Shown piece after piece: positions 1 to 9,678 of a stretch of 64,000 nucleotides of DNA (position 1 is the first letter of the stretch; each line of letters begins with the position of its first letter). A program made the position numbers and the translations under genes. The notes under the pieces were generated by a model. The model had not been told where the DNA came from, made no database searches, and saw only the letters and a program-made list of their open reading frames with translations. Origin of the DNA: Comamonadaceae bacterium (GTDB lineage Bacteria; Pseudomonadota; Gammaproteobacteria; Burkholderiales; Burkholderiaceae_C); the NCBI GenBank assembly GCA_003599455.1, contig QZKF01000056.1:1-64000 (forward strand), read 5' to 3'.

Positions 1-72
1 CGCACGGCGGCCGCGCGCGCCCGACGTCCGCCCGCCCGCCGCGCGGCGCGCACCCCCGACCGGAGTTTCCCC

Positions 73-1416
73 ATGAGCAAAAAAGTTTTCATCAAAACCT
101 TTGGCTGCCAGATGAACGAGTACGACTCGGACAAGATGGCCGACGTGCTGGGCGCGGCCCAGGGCTACGAACCCACGCAGGACGTGGAACAGGCCGACCT
201 GATCCTGTTCAACACCTGCTCGGTGCGCGAGAAGGCGCAGGAGAAGGTGTTCAGCGACCTGGGCCGCATCAAGCACCTCAAGGAGAAGGGCGTGCTGATC
301 GGCGTGGGCGGCTGCGTCGCCAGCCAGGAGGGCGCCGAGATCATCCGGCGCGCGCCGTACGTGGACGTGGTGTTCGGCCCGCAGACCCTGCACCGCCTGC
401 CCGAGCTGCTGAACCGGCGCGTGCAGCAGGCGCTGCCGCAGGTGGACATCAGCTTCCCCGAGATCGAGAAGTTCGACCACCTGCCACCGGCCAGGGTGAA
501 CGGCGCGTCGGCCTTCGTGAGCATCATGGAAGGCTGCTCCAAGTACTGCAGCTACTGCGTGGTGCCGTACACGCGCGGCGAAGAGGTGAGCCGCCCGTTC
601 GACGACGTGCTGGTCGAGGTGGCGGGCCTGGCCGACCAGGGCGTGAAGGAAGTGACCCTGCTGGGCCAGAACGTGAACGCCTACCGCGGCGCCATGGGCG
701 GCACCACCGACATCGCCGACTTCGCGCTGCTGCTCGAGTACGTGGCCGAGATTCCGGGCATCGAGCGCCTGCGCTACACCACCAGCCACCCCAACGAGTT
801 CACGCCGCGCCTGATCGAGGCCTACGGCACGATCCCCAAACTCGTGAACCACCTGCACCTGCCGGTGCAGCACGGCTCGGACCGCATCCTCATGGCCATG
901 AAGCGCGGCTACACCGCCATGGAATACAAGAGCACCGTGCGCAAGCTGCGCGCGATCCGCCCCGACCTCGCCATGAGCAGCGACTTCATCGTCGGCTTCC
1001 CCGGCGAGACCGACGAGGACTTCGACAAGATGATGAAGCTCATCGCCGACGTCGGCTTCGACACCAGCTTCAGCTTCATCTTCAGCCCGCGCCCGGGCAC
1101 GCCCGCGGCCAACCTGGTCGACGACACGCCGCACGAGGTCAAGCTCCGGCGCCTGCAGCACCTGCAGGCCACGGTCGAGGCGAACGTGCGCCGCATCAGC
1201 GCCAGCCGCGAAGGCACGGTGCAGCGCATCCTGGTCGAGGGGCGCTCGCGCAAGAGCGAGGCCGAACTCATGGGCCGCACCGAGTGCAACCGCATCGTCA
1301 ACTTCGACGGCGGGCCTCAGGCCGAGCGCCTGGTGGGCCAGATGATCGACGTGCGCATCACCGAAGCACGGCCGCATTCGCTGCGCGGCGAGATCCTGGT
1401 GCGCGAAACCGCGTGA
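73..1416 (+). CDS. miaB: tRNA-2-methylthio-N6-dimethylallyladenosine synthase MiaB
   Basis: Radical-SAM methylthiotransferase that adds the 2-methylthio group to i6A37 of tRNAs reading UNN codons. The 447-residue length is typical. Visible parts: N-terminal MTTase domain opening with [16 protein letters not shown], whose Cys residues hold the second 4Fe-4S cluster (further Cys in NTCSVREKA and GGCVAS); the radical-SAM motif CSKYCSYC at residues 155-162; and a C-terminal TRAM-like domain ending [10 protein letters not shown]. The ATG at 73 is preceded by a GGAG about 8 nt upstream. Its stop codon overlaps the start of the sensor kinase by 4 nt (GTGA), so the two are probably cotranscribed. Nothing unusual in the protein. 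Confidence 0.97.
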   Translation: MSKKVFIKTFGCQMNEYDSDKMADVLGAAQGYEPTQDVEQADLILFNTCSVREKAQEKVFSDLGRIKHLKEKGVLIGVGGCVASQEGAEIIRRAPYVDVVFGPQTLHRLPELLNRRVQQALPQVDISFPEIEKFDHLPPARVNGASAFVSIMEGCSKYCSYCVVPYTRGEEVSRPFDDVLVEVAGLADQGVKEVTLLGQNVNAYRGAMGGTTDIADFALLLEYVAEIPGIERLRYTTSHPNEFTPRLIEAYGTIPKLVNHLHLPVQHGSDRILMAMKRGYTAMEYKSTVRKLRAIRPDLAMSSDFIVGFPGETDEDFDKMMKLIADVGFDTSFSFIFSPRPGTPAANLVDDTPHEVKLRRLQHLQATVEANVRRISASREGTVQRILVEGRSRKSEAELMGRTECNRIVNFDGGPQAERLVGQMIDVRITEARPHSLRGEILVRETA

Positions 1417-2831
1417 AACCGCCGCGCTTCTCCTTCCAGCAGTTGCTGCTGGTGGCCTTCCTGCTGATCGGCGTGCTGCTGGGCGCGGCCGCGCTGCGCG
1501 CGCTGTTCTCGCTCGACACCCTGATGGCGCAGAGCCGCGAAAGCGCGGCGCAGGCGATCGCGCTGTCGACCGCGGCGCAGTCGCTGTCCGAGCGCAGCCT
1601 CACCATGGAGCGCGCCGCGCGCCAGTCGCTGGTGCTGCGCGACAGCCAGCTGCGCCAGCGTTTCGACGAGGCCGCCGGCAACGCGCGCGACATCCTGCGC
1701 CGGCTCGAGGACAACGAGCTGCCGCCCGAGTACGCCACCAACTGGCGCGAGCAGCTCGCGGTCATCACCGGGTTGCTCGACGGCCCGCCCGAAACCGCAC
1801 TGGACCGCGAACGCGACGTCGCGCGCGCCTTCCGCGAGATCGACGGCCACAGCGCCTCCATCGCGCAGAAGGTGCAGTCCATCATCGGCGGGCGCAACGA
1901 CGCGCTGCAGGCGCGCTTCGAGACCAGCCGCCAGCAGCTCACCCAGCAGGTGGTGGGCTCGATCGGCGTCGCGGCGATCCTCGCGCTGGGCTTCGGCATC
2001 TGGCTGGCGCGGCCCTTCAAGCGCCTGGAGAAGGCCATTCAGGGCCTGGGCGAGAACCGGCTCGAGGTGCCGATCGACATCCCCGGCCCGCGTGACGTGC
2101 GGCGCGTGAGCCAGCAACTGGACTGGCTGCGCCTGCGCCTGACCGAGCTCGACGCCGACAAGGCGCGCTTCCTGCGCCACATCTCGCACGAACTCAAAAC
2201 GCCGTTGGCCTCGCTGCACGAGGGCGTCGCGGTGCTGGGCGACGGCGTGGCCGGCGCGCTCAGCCCGAGCCAGGCCGAGGTGGTGAACATCCTGCAGCAC
2301 AACACCCTGCTGCTGCAGCACCAGATCGAGGCCCTGCTGCGCTTCAATGCCGCGGCCTTCGAGGCGCGCCAGCTCCGGCGCGAACGCACCGACCTGATGG
2401 CCCTGCTCGAAGACCAGATCGACACGCAGCGCCTGCAATGGCAGGCCCAGGGACTGACGGTGCGCATCGAAGGGGTGCCGGTGGCGCTGCAGATCGACCG
2501 CGAGAAGATCGCTTCGGCGATCGGCAACCTGCTGTCCAACGCGATCCGCTTCTCGCCGCACGGCGGCCACATCCGCCTGCTGCTGCTGGACCTGCCGGGC
2601 CGCGCCTGCATCGACATCGTGGACCAGGGCCCCGGCGTGGCCGAGGCCGACCGCGACCGCATTTTCGAACCGTTCTACCGGGGTGAACGGCAGCCGCAGG
2701 GCGCCGTGCGCGGCACCGGTATCGGTTTGTCCATCGTGCACGAGTACATTGTGGCCCACGGTGGTCGCATCACCCTGCTGCCCCAGCGCCAAGGCGCCCA
2801 TTTCCGCATCGAACTTCCCCATGCCGACTGA
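1413..2831 (+). CDS. glrK: GlrK/QseE-type sensor histidine kinase
   Basis: Membrane sensor kinase, 472 residues from a GTG start that overlaps the miaB stop (GTGA). One transmembrane helix near residues 10-28 ([18 protein letters not shown]), a periplasmic helical region to about residue 180, a second helix ([17 protein letters not shown]), HAMP-like linker, a HisKA domain with the phospho-accepting His at about residue 259 in [13 protein letters not shown], and a HATPase domain with N-box [10 protein letters not shown] and glycine box GTGIGLSI. The following lipoprotein and sigma-54 response regulator reproduce the glrK-qseG-glrR order of enterobacteria, which is the main reason for the name. 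In that system the kinase senses envelope stress or catecholamines; the signal here is unknown. Longer readings from 1284 would run inside miaB and lack signal-like character. Confidence 0.88.
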   Translation: MKPPRFSFQQLLLVAFLLIGVLLGAAALRALFSLDTLMAQSRESAAQAIALSTAAQSLSERSLTMERAARQSLVLRDSQLRQRFDEAAGNARDILRRLEDNELPPEYATNWREQLAVITGLLDGPPETALDRERDVARAFREIDGHSASIAQKVQSIIGGRNDALQARFETSRQQLTQQVVGSIGVAAILALGFGIWLARPFKRLEKAIQGLGENRLEVPIDIPGPRDVRRVSQQLDWLRLRLTELDADKARFLRHISHELKTPLASLHEGVAVLGDGVAGALSPSQAEVVNILQHNTLLLQHQIEALLRFNAAAFEARQLRRERTDLMALLEDQIDTQRLQWQAQGLTVRIEGVPVALQIDREKIASAIGNLLSNAIRFSPHGGHIRLLLLDLPGRACIDIVDQGPGVAEADRDRIFEPFYRGERQPQGAVRGTGIGLSIVHEYIVAHGGRITLLPQRQGAHFRIELPHAD

Positions 2832-3516
2832 CATTTCCAGGCCCACGCCACGCCCACCCCATCGCCTGGAGCGCATGGGCCGCTGCGGCCTCACCGCCGC
2901 CCTGGCCCTGTGGCTGACCGCCTGCGGCACGGCGCCCACGGCCACCGCCGACACGCCCGGCGCCAGCGAGTCCATGAGCGCACCGGCACCGGTGGCGCCG
3001 CCGCTGACCGTCACGCCGGTGACGGCGCCGCCCGCGCAACCGCCGGTGGTGCTCAACGCCGAGACGCCGCCCGTGCCCGACGTGATCACCGCCTTGCTGA
3101 GCTACGCCGATCGCCTGCACGCGCTCAGCCCGACCGATCTGGCGGCCGAGATCGTGGTGCAGGGCGACCCGGGCAACGTGGCGCTGCGCCAGATGCAGCT
3201 GGCACTGGCGCTCATGCACCTGCGCCAGCCGGCGGACACCGCGCGCGCACTCGGCCTGGTGCAGCGCGTGATCGCCCACCCCGGACCCGAGAGCCTGCCG
3301 CTCAAGCCGCTGGCGCGCCTGCTGGCCAACCGGCTGCTCGACCAGCGCAAGCTGGAAGACGCCGCGGAGCGCCAGGCCCAGCAGCTGCGCGACAGCCAGC
3401 GCCGCATCGAGCAGCTCAACGACCGGCTCGAGGCCATGCGCGCCATCGAACGCAGCCTGACCACACGCCCGCCCGCGGCCCCTGCGCCCAACGGCACGCG
3501 CCCCACGCCCCCATGA
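2821..3516 (+). CDS. QseG-like outer-membrane lipoprotein
   Basis: Predicted lipoprotein between the GlrK-like kinase and the GlrR-like regulator, overlapping the kinase end by 11 nt. A short hydrophobic signal (LTAALALWLTAC) ends in the lipobox LTAC followed by a Pro/Ala-rich linker. The mature part contains a helical region with a heptad-like stretch near the C terminus (RQAQQLRDSQRRIEQLNDRL) suggesting a coiled coil. By position it corresponds to QseG (YfhG), which in enterobacteria contacts the sensor kinase; sequence resemblance is weak. The ATG at 2821 is listed; an in-frame ATG at 2875 would give a more compact signal peptide and may be the true start. Confidence 0.75.
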   Translation: MPTDISRPTPRPPHRLERMGRCGLTAALALWLTACGTAPTATADTPGASESMSAPAPVAPPLTVTPVTAPPAQPPVVLNAETPPVPDVITALLSYADRLHALSPTDLAAEIVVQGDPGNVALRQMQLALALMHLRQPADTARALGLVQRVIAHPGPESLPLKPLARLLANRLLDQRKLEDAAERQAQQLRDSQRRIEQLNDRLEAMRAIERSLTTRPPAAPAPNGTRPTPP

Positions 3517-3529
3517 CGCAGGCTGGCCG

Positions 3530-4954
3530 ATGAACGCCCCCGACGCGCCCCGCCCCAGCGCGCCGCGCGCGCGCCTGCTGGTGGTCGACGACGACGCCGA
3601 CATGCTGCGCCTGCTGTCCATGCGGCTGGGCTCGGCGGGCTACCAGGTCACCTCGGTCGGATCGGCCGAGGCCGCGCTGGCCCAGCTCGACATCGAGCGG
3701 CCGCAGCTGGTGCTGTCCGACGTGCGTCTCCCTGGCAAAGACGGGCTGGCGCTGTTCGACGAGATCCGCGCGCGCCACCCCTCGCTGCCGGTGATCCTGC
3801 TCACCGCGCACGGCACCATCCCCGACGCGGTGGAGGCCACGGCGCGCGGCGTCTTCACCTACCTCACCAAGCCGTACGACGCGAAAGAGCTGCTTGAGAA
3901 GATCGCGCAGGCGCTGGCGCTCGGCGCGCCCGCCAGCCAGAACACCCACGTCGACGAGGCCTGGCGCAGCGAGATCGTGAGCCGCTCCAACCGCATGGCC
4001 GACCTGCTGGCCGAAGCGCGCATGGTGGCCCAGAGCGATGCCAGCGTGCTGCTGCGCGGCGACTCGGGCACCGGCAAGGAAATGCTGGCGCGCGCCATCC
4101 ACAAGGCCAGCGCGCGCGCCAACCGGCCCTTCATCGCGGTGAACTGCGGCGCCATCCCCGAGGCCCTGCTCGAGTCCGAGCTGTTCGGCCACATGAAGGG
4201 CGCGTTCACCGACGCGGTGGCCAACCACAAGGGCCTGTTCCAGGCGGCCGACGGCGGCACCCTGCTGCTCGACGAGATCGGTGACATGCCGCCGGCGCTG
4301 CAGGTGAAGCTGCTGCGCGTGCTGCAGGAGCGCGCGGTGCGCCCGCTGGGCTCGAGCCAGTCGTTGCCGGTGGACGTGCGCATCATCTCGGCCACCCACC
4401 GCGACCTGGAAGACGCCATGGCCACGGCGCAGTTCCGCGAAGACCTGTACTACCGGCTCAACGTGGTCACCCTGACCCTGCCCACGCTGGCCGAGCGGCG
4501 CGAGGACATCGCCCTGCTGGCCAACCACTTCCTCGCGAAACTGGCCGCCAAGTACGGCAAGCGCAGCTCCGGCTTCGCGCCCGAGGCGCTCAAGGCGCTG
4601 ACCATGGCGGCCTGGCCGGGCAACGTGCGCCAGCTCTACAACGTGGTCGAGCAGGTCTGCGCGCTCTCGACCACGCCGCTGGTCTCGCTGGCGCTGGTGC
4701 AGCGCGCGCTGCGCACGCCTTCGGTCGAGGTGCTCAGCTTTGCCGACGCCAAACAGCGCTTCGAACGCGAATACCTCGTGGGCCTGCTCAAGATGACCGA
4801 CGGCAACGTGGCCGACGCCGCCCGGCTGGCCCAGCGCAACCGCACCGAGTTTTACCGCCTGCTGCAGAAGCACGCGCTCACGCCCGGGCTGTTCAAAAGC
4901 GACGCCACACCCGGCTCCTCGGGCGTGCCGGGCGACCCTGTCGCCGATGAGTGA
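3530..4954 (+). CDS. glrR: GlrR/QseF-type sigma-54-dependent response regulator
   Basis: Three-domain NtrC-family activator, 474 residues. Receiver domain with phospho-acceptor Asp about residue 64 (LSDVRLPGKDG) and conserved Lys (YLTKPYDAKEL); AAA+ domain with Walker A GDSGTGKE (about 178-185), Walker B LLDEIGDMP and the R-finger region; C-terminal Fis-like helix-turn-helix (GNVADAARLAQRNRTEFYRLL). The sigma-54 contact loop at residues 224-229 reads GAFTDA rather than the usual GAFTGA. Third gene of the kinase-lipoprotein-regulator set, 13 nt after the lipoprotein. Expected to activate a sigma-54 promoter on phosphorylation by the linked kinase; in enterobacteria the target is the glmY small RNA, but no target can be seen here. 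Confidence 0.9.
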   Translation: MNAPDAPRPSAPRARLLVVDDDADMLRLLSMRLGSAGYQVTSVGSAEAALAQLDIERPQLVLSDVRLPGKDGLALFDEIRARHPSLPVILLTAHGTIPDAVEATARGVFTYLTKPYDAKELLEKIAQALALGAPASQNTHVDEAWRSEIVSRSNRMADLLAEARMVAQSDASVLLRGDSGTGKEMLARAIHKASARANRPFIAVNCGAIPEALLESELFGHMKGAFTDAVANHKGLFQAADGGTLLLDEIGDMPPALQVKLLRVLQERAVRPLGSSQSLPVDVRIISATHRDLEDAMATAQFREDLYYRLNVVTLTLPTLAERREDIALLANHFLAKLAAKYGKRSSGFAPEALKALTMAAWPGNVRQLYNVVEQVCALSTTPLVSLALVQRALRTPSVEVLSFADAKQRFEREYLVGLLKMTDGNVADAARLAQRNRTEFYRLLQKHALTPGLFKSDATPGSSGVPGDPVADE

Positions 4955-5145
4955 CAAGCGCAAGCCCTTGTTTTTGCAGCGTTTTTCCTGAGTCGTGACG
5001 CATGTTGTCGCCGATCGGCGACAAAAACAGGGCCTGTGAGGGCCTCCGTGGGGCCTGCCGCCACCCGGACACACCTGGATACCTTGCAGACCGTTGATTT
5101 GCAAGGATTTTTCCGGGTTGGCACAGGGTTTGCCCTTATATCGGC
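4955..5145. other. Intergenic region between glrR and opgG
   Basis: A 191-nt AT-richer gap. It contains the perfect palindrome listed at 5005-5024, several short T runs, and a TTATAT hexamer 4 nt before the opgG ATG. I see no convincing -12/-24 sigma-54 element (GG-N10-GC) and no strong rho-independent terminator for the glr genes. Confidence 0.5.
5005..5024. promoter_or_regulatory. Perfect 20-bp palindrome upstream of opgG
   Basis: Perfect inverted repeat TTGTCGCCGA/TCGGCGACAA, 121 nt upstream of the opgG start. There is no U-tract on the outgoing side of either strand, so a dyad-symmetric protein site is more likely than a terminator. An almost identical half (TGTCGCCGATGA) occurs at the 3' end of glrR about 70 nt upstream. 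The binding protein is unknown. Confidence 0.5.
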
Positions 5146-6717
5146 ATGCCCTTCACGATTCGCCCGTTTTCCACCCTCCAGCGCCTGCGTGCCTGGACCG
5201 TGCTCGGCGCGCTGCTGGCCGCGCTCTGCGGGGCGTCGGCCCATGCGCAGCGCATGGACTGGGAAGGCCTGACCCAACTCGCGCAGACACGTGCCCAGGA
5301 GCCCCTGCGCGCAAACAGCGACAAGCTGCCGGCCGAGCTCGCCCGCATCACCTACGACCAGCTGCGCGACATCCGCTTCAAGACCGATCAATCGGTCTGG
5401 CGCGACCTGAACCTGCCCTTCGAGGCCCAGTTCTTCCACCTCGGCCTGTACCAGACCGAGCCAGTGCGCATCCACGAAATCACGCCCGAGGGCACGGTGC
5501 GCCACCTGGCGTACCGCGGCGCCGACTTCGACTACGGCAAGAACACCTTTGACCCTGCGCCCTGGGGTGACCTGGGCCACGCCGGCTTCCGCCTGCACTA
5601 CCCGTTGAATGGCCAGGCCTACAAGGACGAGCTGGTCGTGTTCCAGGGTGCGAGCTATTTCCGCGCGCTCGGCGCCGGCCAGCAATACGGCCTGTCGGCG
5701 CGCGGCCTGGCGATCGACACCGTGGGCGGCGCCGGCGAGGAGTTCCCGCGCTTCACCGAGTTCTGGCTGCAGCGCCCTGCGGCCGACGCAACCGAGGTCA
5801 CCGTGCTGGCCCTGCTCGAATCGCCGCGCGCCACCGGCGCCTACCGCTTCGTGGTCCGCCCCGGCCCGCAGACCACCACCACGGTGACCGCGCGCGTCTT
5901 CCTGCGCGCCGGCGCCGGCCCGGTCAACACCCTGGGCATCGCGCCGCTCACCAGCATGTTCCTCTCGGGCGAAAACCAGGCGCTGCCCGGCGACTTCCGC
6001 CCCGAGGTGCACGACTCCGACGGCCTGATGATGGTCAGCGGCGACGGCGAATGGCTGTGGCGCCCGCTGCAGCGCCCGAAGGCGGTGACGGTCAGCTCCT
6101 TTGCCATGCAGAACCCGCGCGGCTTCGGCCTGATGCAGCGCGACCGCGGCTTCGCCAGCTATGAGGACGTGGAAGCCCGCTACGAGCGCCGCCCGAGCGC
6201 CTGGGTCAAGCCGCTGGGCGACTGGGGCCCGGGCCGTGTCGAGCTGGTGCAACTGCCCGCGCCCGACGAGACGCACGACAACATCGTCGCCTACTGGGTG
6301 CCCACCCGCCTGCCCGCCCCCGGCCAGCCGCTGGAGGTGAGCTACGAGCTGGCATGGCAGGGCGATGCCCAGCAGCGCCCGCCTTCGAGCTGGGTCACGC
6401 AAAGCCGCCGCGGCTACGGCTTCACGAAGCTCTCGCCGGCCGATCAGGCGCGGCAACCGCAGTACGTGCTCGATTTCACCGGCCCCGCGCTGGACGCCCT
6501 GCCCGCCGGTGCGCCGGTGAAAGCCGTCGTCACCGCCAACGCCAACGGCCGGGTGCTTGAAACCCTGACCTACCCCAACCCCGCCACGCGCACCTGGCGC
6601 GTGACCCTGCGCGTCGAGCGCCTGGACGCGACGCAGCCGGTCGAGCTGCGCGCCTTTCTCCAACACCACAACGACACCGTGAGCGAAACATGGACACATC
6701 TGCTGCTACCCGAGTGA
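5146..6717 (+). CDS. opgG: Glucans biosynthesis protein G (OpgG/MdoG)
   Basis: Periplasmic protein needed for the backbone and branching of osmoregulated periplasmic glucans. 523 residues, the usual size. N-terminal Sec signal peptide with hydrophobic core (VLGALLAALCGASAHA) and an AHAQ cleavage site at about residue 35. The mature part shows OpgG/OpgD family hallmarks such as YDQLRDIRFKTDQSVW, an extended beta-rich N-terminal domain, and an Ig-like C-terminal domain. Followed by opgH with a 28-nt overlap, the standard opgGH operon. No clear Shine-Dalgarno sequence precedes the ATG. Confidence 0.95.
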   Translation: MPFTIRPFSTLQRLRAWTVLGALLAALCGASAHAQRMDWEGLTQLAQTRAQEPLRANSDKLPAELARITYDQLRDIRFKTDQSVWRDLNLPFEAQFFHLGLYQTEPVRIHEITPEGTVRHLAYRGADFDYGKNTFDPAPWGDLGHAGFRLHYPLNGQAYKDELVVFQGASYFRALGAGQQYGLSARGLAIDTVGGAGEEFPRFTEFWLQRPAADATEVTVLALLESPRATGAYRFVVRPGPQTTTTVTARVFLRAGAGPVNTLGIAPLTSMFLSGENQALPGDFRPEVHDSDGLMMVSGDGEWLWRPLQRPKAVTVSSFAMQNPRGFGLMQRDRGFASYEDVEARYERRPSAWVKPLGDWGPGRVELVQLPAPDETHDNIVAYWVPTRLPAPGQPLEVSYELAWQGDAQQRPPSSWVTQSRRGYGFTKLSPADQARQPQYVLDFTGPALDALPAGAPVKAVVTANANGRVLETLTYPNPATRTWRVTLRVERLDATQPVELRAFLQHHNDTVSETWTHLLLPE

Positions 6718-8675
6718 GCTCAAGAGCCCTGCTGCGCGAAGAGCGCCACCCCAACGCGGTGACGGCGCCGCCGATCAACCGTGGCTCCATGGTGCCCCGC
6801 CCCTGGCGCGGTTTCTGGAACAGCATCGGCACCGCCGTGCTGAGCACCGCCAGCCGCGTGCTGCCCCCGCGCACGCCGGCGGTCGCCGCGGCGGATGCCG
6901 AACCCCGCCAGGCCTGGGAAAGCGCGGCCAACCGCCGCCGTGCCGTGTTCGTGCTGCTCACCGTGCTGAGCACCGCCTTCGCCACCAGCCTGTTCGCCGA
7001 CGCCCAGCCCGCGCACGACAACGTGTGGCTGCAGGTCGGCCAGCTGGCGCTCTTTGGCCTGCTGTCGGCCTGGGTCGTCACCGGTTTCGTCACCGCGCTC
7101 ATGGGCTTCTGGGTCTCGCTGCGCGGTGATGCGCACACCCTCTCGGCCGCCGCGGTGCGCGACGATCCGATGAACCCGGACGCGCGCACGGCGATCATCA
7201 TGCCGATCTGCAACGAAGACGTGGCCACCGTGTTCGCCGGCCTGCGCGCCACCTGCGAGTCGCTCGCCGCCACCGGCCACGCGCGCCAGTTCGACGTGTT
7301 CGTGCTCTCCGACAGCTACGACCCCGCGATCGCCGCGGCCGAGAAGTCGGCCTGGGAAGACCTGCGCGCCGCGCTCGCCGCCCAGCCCGAGCTGCCGCAG
7401 ATCGAGGTCTACTACCGCCTGCGCACGCGCCGCACCCACCGCAAGGCCGGCAACGTGGCCGACTTCTGCCGCCGCTGGGGCAAGGACTACCGCTACATGG
7501 TCGTGCTCGACGCCGACAGCGTCATGAGCGGCAGCTGCATCGTCTCCATGGTCAAGCTGATGGAAGCGAACCCGAAGGCGGGCATCGTGCAGACCGCCAC
7601 GCAGGCCATCGGCCACGCCACACTGCATGCGCGCGCGCAGCAGTTCGGCTCGCGCGTCACTGGCCGCCTGTTCACGCTGGGCATGCAGTTCTGGCAGCTC
7701 GGCGAGTCGCACTACTGGGGCCACAACGCCATCATCCGCGTCGAACCCTTCATGAAGCATTGCGCGCTGGCGCCCATCAAGGGCACGGGCGGCATGTCGG
7801 GCGGCATCATGTCGCACGACTTCGTCGAAGCCGCGCTGATGCGCCGCGCCGGCTACCAGGTGTGGCTGGTCTCCGACCTCACCGGCAGCTACGAGCAGCA
7901 GCCGCCCGACCTGCTGAGCGAACTGCAGCGCGACCGCCGCTGGTGCCAGGGCAACCTGCAGAACTCGCGCCTGATGGCCGAGCCCGGCATCCACCGCGTG
8001 CACCGCACCATGTTCGCCATCGGTGCGATGTCCTATCTGTCGGCCCCGCTGTGGCTGGCCTTCCTGACCATCGGCACCGCCCTGTGGGCCGCCGACTCCA
8101 GCGCCATCCCCAGCTGGCAGGCCGTGCCCGAAGAACTGCGCGCCCTGTGGATGTGGACGCTGACCATGCTGTTCATGCCGCGCGTGCTGGGTCTGCTGGC
8201 GGTGTTCCTGAAGGGCGAGCAGAAGTCGTTCGGTGGCACCGTGGGTCTGCTGGGCAGTTCCGTGGTGGAAACCGTGCTGGCCCTGATGCAGGCGCCGATC
8301 CGCATGCTGGCGCACTCGTTGTTCGTGCTGGTGGCGCTCACCGGCCTGAAGCTGGAGTGGAAGTCGCCCCCGCGCGAAGCCAATGGCGTGAGCTGGCGCG
8401 ACGCCCTGGCGCGGCTGGCCCCGATGACGGTGGTGATCGGCCTGCTGGGTCTGGGTGTCGCCGCGATCAACGCCAACGCGCTGATCTGGCTCGCCCCGGT
8501 CGCCCTGCCCCTGCTGCTGGCCGTGCCGCTGACCGTGGCCACCAGCCACGTGGACCTCGGCGCCTGGATGCGCTCGCGCGGTGTGCTGCTGATCCCCGAA
8601 GAATCGTGGTCGCCAGCCGTGCTGCGCCGGGCGTGGCGCCATGCCAGCCGGTTTGCTTTGCCGCAGGCCGCTTGA
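6690..8675 (+). CDS. opgH: Glucans biosynthesis glucosyltransferase H (OpgH/MdoH)
   Basis: Inner-membrane GT2-family glucosyltransferase that makes the linear beta-glucan chain from UDP-glucose. 661 residues, clearly shorter than the ~850 of E. coli. Helices near residues 85-105 (FVLLTVLSTAFATSLFA) and 115-135; the catalytic core with MPICNEDVATVFAGL, the metal-binding DADS (VVLDADSVMSG) and the processivity motif RDRRWCQGN; then several C-terminal membrane segments. The first ATG overlapping opgG by 28 nt is used because it opens the only full-length frame and gives translational coupling. Confidence 0.95.
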   Translation: MDTSAATRVSSRALLREERHPNAVTAPPINRGSMVPRPWRGFWNSIGTAVLSTASRVLPPRTPAVAAADAEPRQAWESAANRRRAVFVLLTVLSTAFATSLFADAQPAHDNVWLQVGQLALFGLLSAWVVTGFVTALMGFWVSLRGDAHTLSAAAVRDDPMNPDARTAIIMPICNEDVATVFAGLRATCESLAATGHARQFDVFVLSDSYDPAIAAAEKSAWEDLRAALAAQPELPQIEVYYRLRTRRTHRKAGNVADFCRRWGKDYRYMVVLDADSVMSGSCIVSMVKLMEANPKAGIVQTATQAIGHATLHARAQQFGSRVTGRLFTLGMQFWQLGESHYWGHNAIIRVEPFMKHCALAPIKGTGGMSGGIMSHDFVEAALMRRAGYQVWLVSDLTGSYEQQPPDLLSELQRDRRWCQGNLQNSRLMAEPGIHRVHRTMFAIGAMSYLSAPLWLAFLTIGTALWAADSSAIPSWQAVPEELRALWMWTLTMLFMPRVLGLLAVFLKGEQKSFGGTVGLLGSSVVETVLALMQAPIRMLAHSLFVLVALTGLKLEWKSPPREANGVSWRDALARLAPMTVVIGLLGLGVAAINANALIWLAPVALPLLLAVPLTVATSHVDLGAWMRSRGVLLIPEESWSPAVLRRAWRHASRFALPQAA

Positions 8676-8772
8676 TTTTCTGAATCCCGGTCTCGCGCCG
8701 CTGGGTGGGCGAGGGCGGCTGGGCTGGGCACGCGTTCTCCGGCCTTGCGCGAGGTCCACAAGCGAGACGCGT

Positions 8773-9678
8773 TCAGGCGCGGCGAGCCACCCACCAGCCC
8801 CCGAGCTGGTTCACCACCAGCCCCATGAGCACCAGCCCCGTGCCCAGCCACTGCTGGAGCAGCGGCAGCTCGTCGAAGAACATCCACGCCGACCACAAGC
8901 CCACCACCGGCACCAGCAGCGAAAACGGCGTCACGCGCGCGGCCGGGTGGCGCTTGAGCAGGCGCGTCCACAGACTGTAGGCCAGCAAGGTGGCCAGCCA
9001 GGCGAGGAACAGCACCGAGAGGAACGCCGGCCAGGTGATGCCGGCCATCTGGTCCAGCACGGTGCGGGGTCCGTCCATCCACAGCGCCAGCGCCACGAAC
9101 GGCAGGATCGGGAACACGCTGCTCCAGACGATGAAGGGAAACGGGTCGTAGTCGGCCACGCGGCTGGCCAGGCGCGCCACCAGGTTGGACACCGCCCACA
9201 TGAAGGCCGCCGAGAGCGTGAGCACGAAACCCGCGAGCGTCATCTGCCCCGGGCCCTCCCCGTGCGCGGTGGCGATCAGCACCAGCCCGCCCAGCGCCAC
9301 CACCAGACCCAGCCCCTGCGACAGGCGCGCGCGTTCACCCAGCACCGGCACCGCGAGCAGCAGCGTGAAGAAGGCCTGCGTCTGCATCACCACCGAAGCC
9401 ATGCCCACGGTCATGCCCATCTGCAGGCCGAGGAACAGGAAGCCGAACTGCCCCAGGCCCTGCGCCAGCCCGTAGGCCGCGACATAGCGCCAGGGCAGGC
9501 GCGGGAACTTCACGAACAGCAGGAAGGGCAAGGCCGCGAGCGCGAAGCGCAGCGCGCCCAGCAGCATGGGACCGATGCCCTGCAGGCCCACCTTCATGAC
9601 CACGAAGTTCAGCCCCCAGATCACCACCACCGCGAGCGCGCGCAGCAGGTCACCACGCGAGAGCGGCAAGGCGTTCAT
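8773..9678 (-). CDS. eamA: EamA-family (DMT superfamily) exporter
   Basis: Ten-helix drug/metabolite transporter of 301 residues made of two EamA repeats. The opening (VVVIWGLNFVVMKVGL) and the second-repeat end (PFSLLVPVVGLWSAWMFFDE) closely follow E. coli EamA, an O-acetylserine/cysteine exporter, but substrate cannot be assigned from sequence alone. It is the last gene of the five-gene minus-strand cluster and its ATG overlaps the stop of the extended SDR gene by 4 nt. The gap of 97 nt to convergent opgH holds no obvious terminator. Confidence 0.9.
   Translation of the reverse strand: MNALPLSRGDLLRALAVVVIWGLNFVVMKVGLQGIGPMLLGALRFALAALPFLLFVKFPRLPWRYVAAYGLAQGLGQFGFLFLGLQMGMTVGMASVVMQTQAFFTLLLAVPVLGERARLSQGLGLVVALGGLVLIATAHGEGPGQMTLAGFVLTLSAAFMWAVSNLVARLASRVADYDPFPFIVWSSVFPILPFVALALWMDGPRTVLDQMAGITWPAFLSVLFLAWLATLLAYSLWTRLLKRHPAARVTPFSLLVPVVGLWSAWMFFDELPLLQQWLGTGLVLMGLVVNQLGGWWVARRA

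Noticed and set aside
1-72. First 72 nt before miaB
   Set aside because: Almost pure G+C with no frame or promoter I can support beyond the GGAG that serves miaB.
1317-3089. 590-codon minus-strand frame opposite the sensor kinase
   Set aside because: Ala/Gln/Arg-rich shadow of the kinase and lipoprotein genes with no family features.
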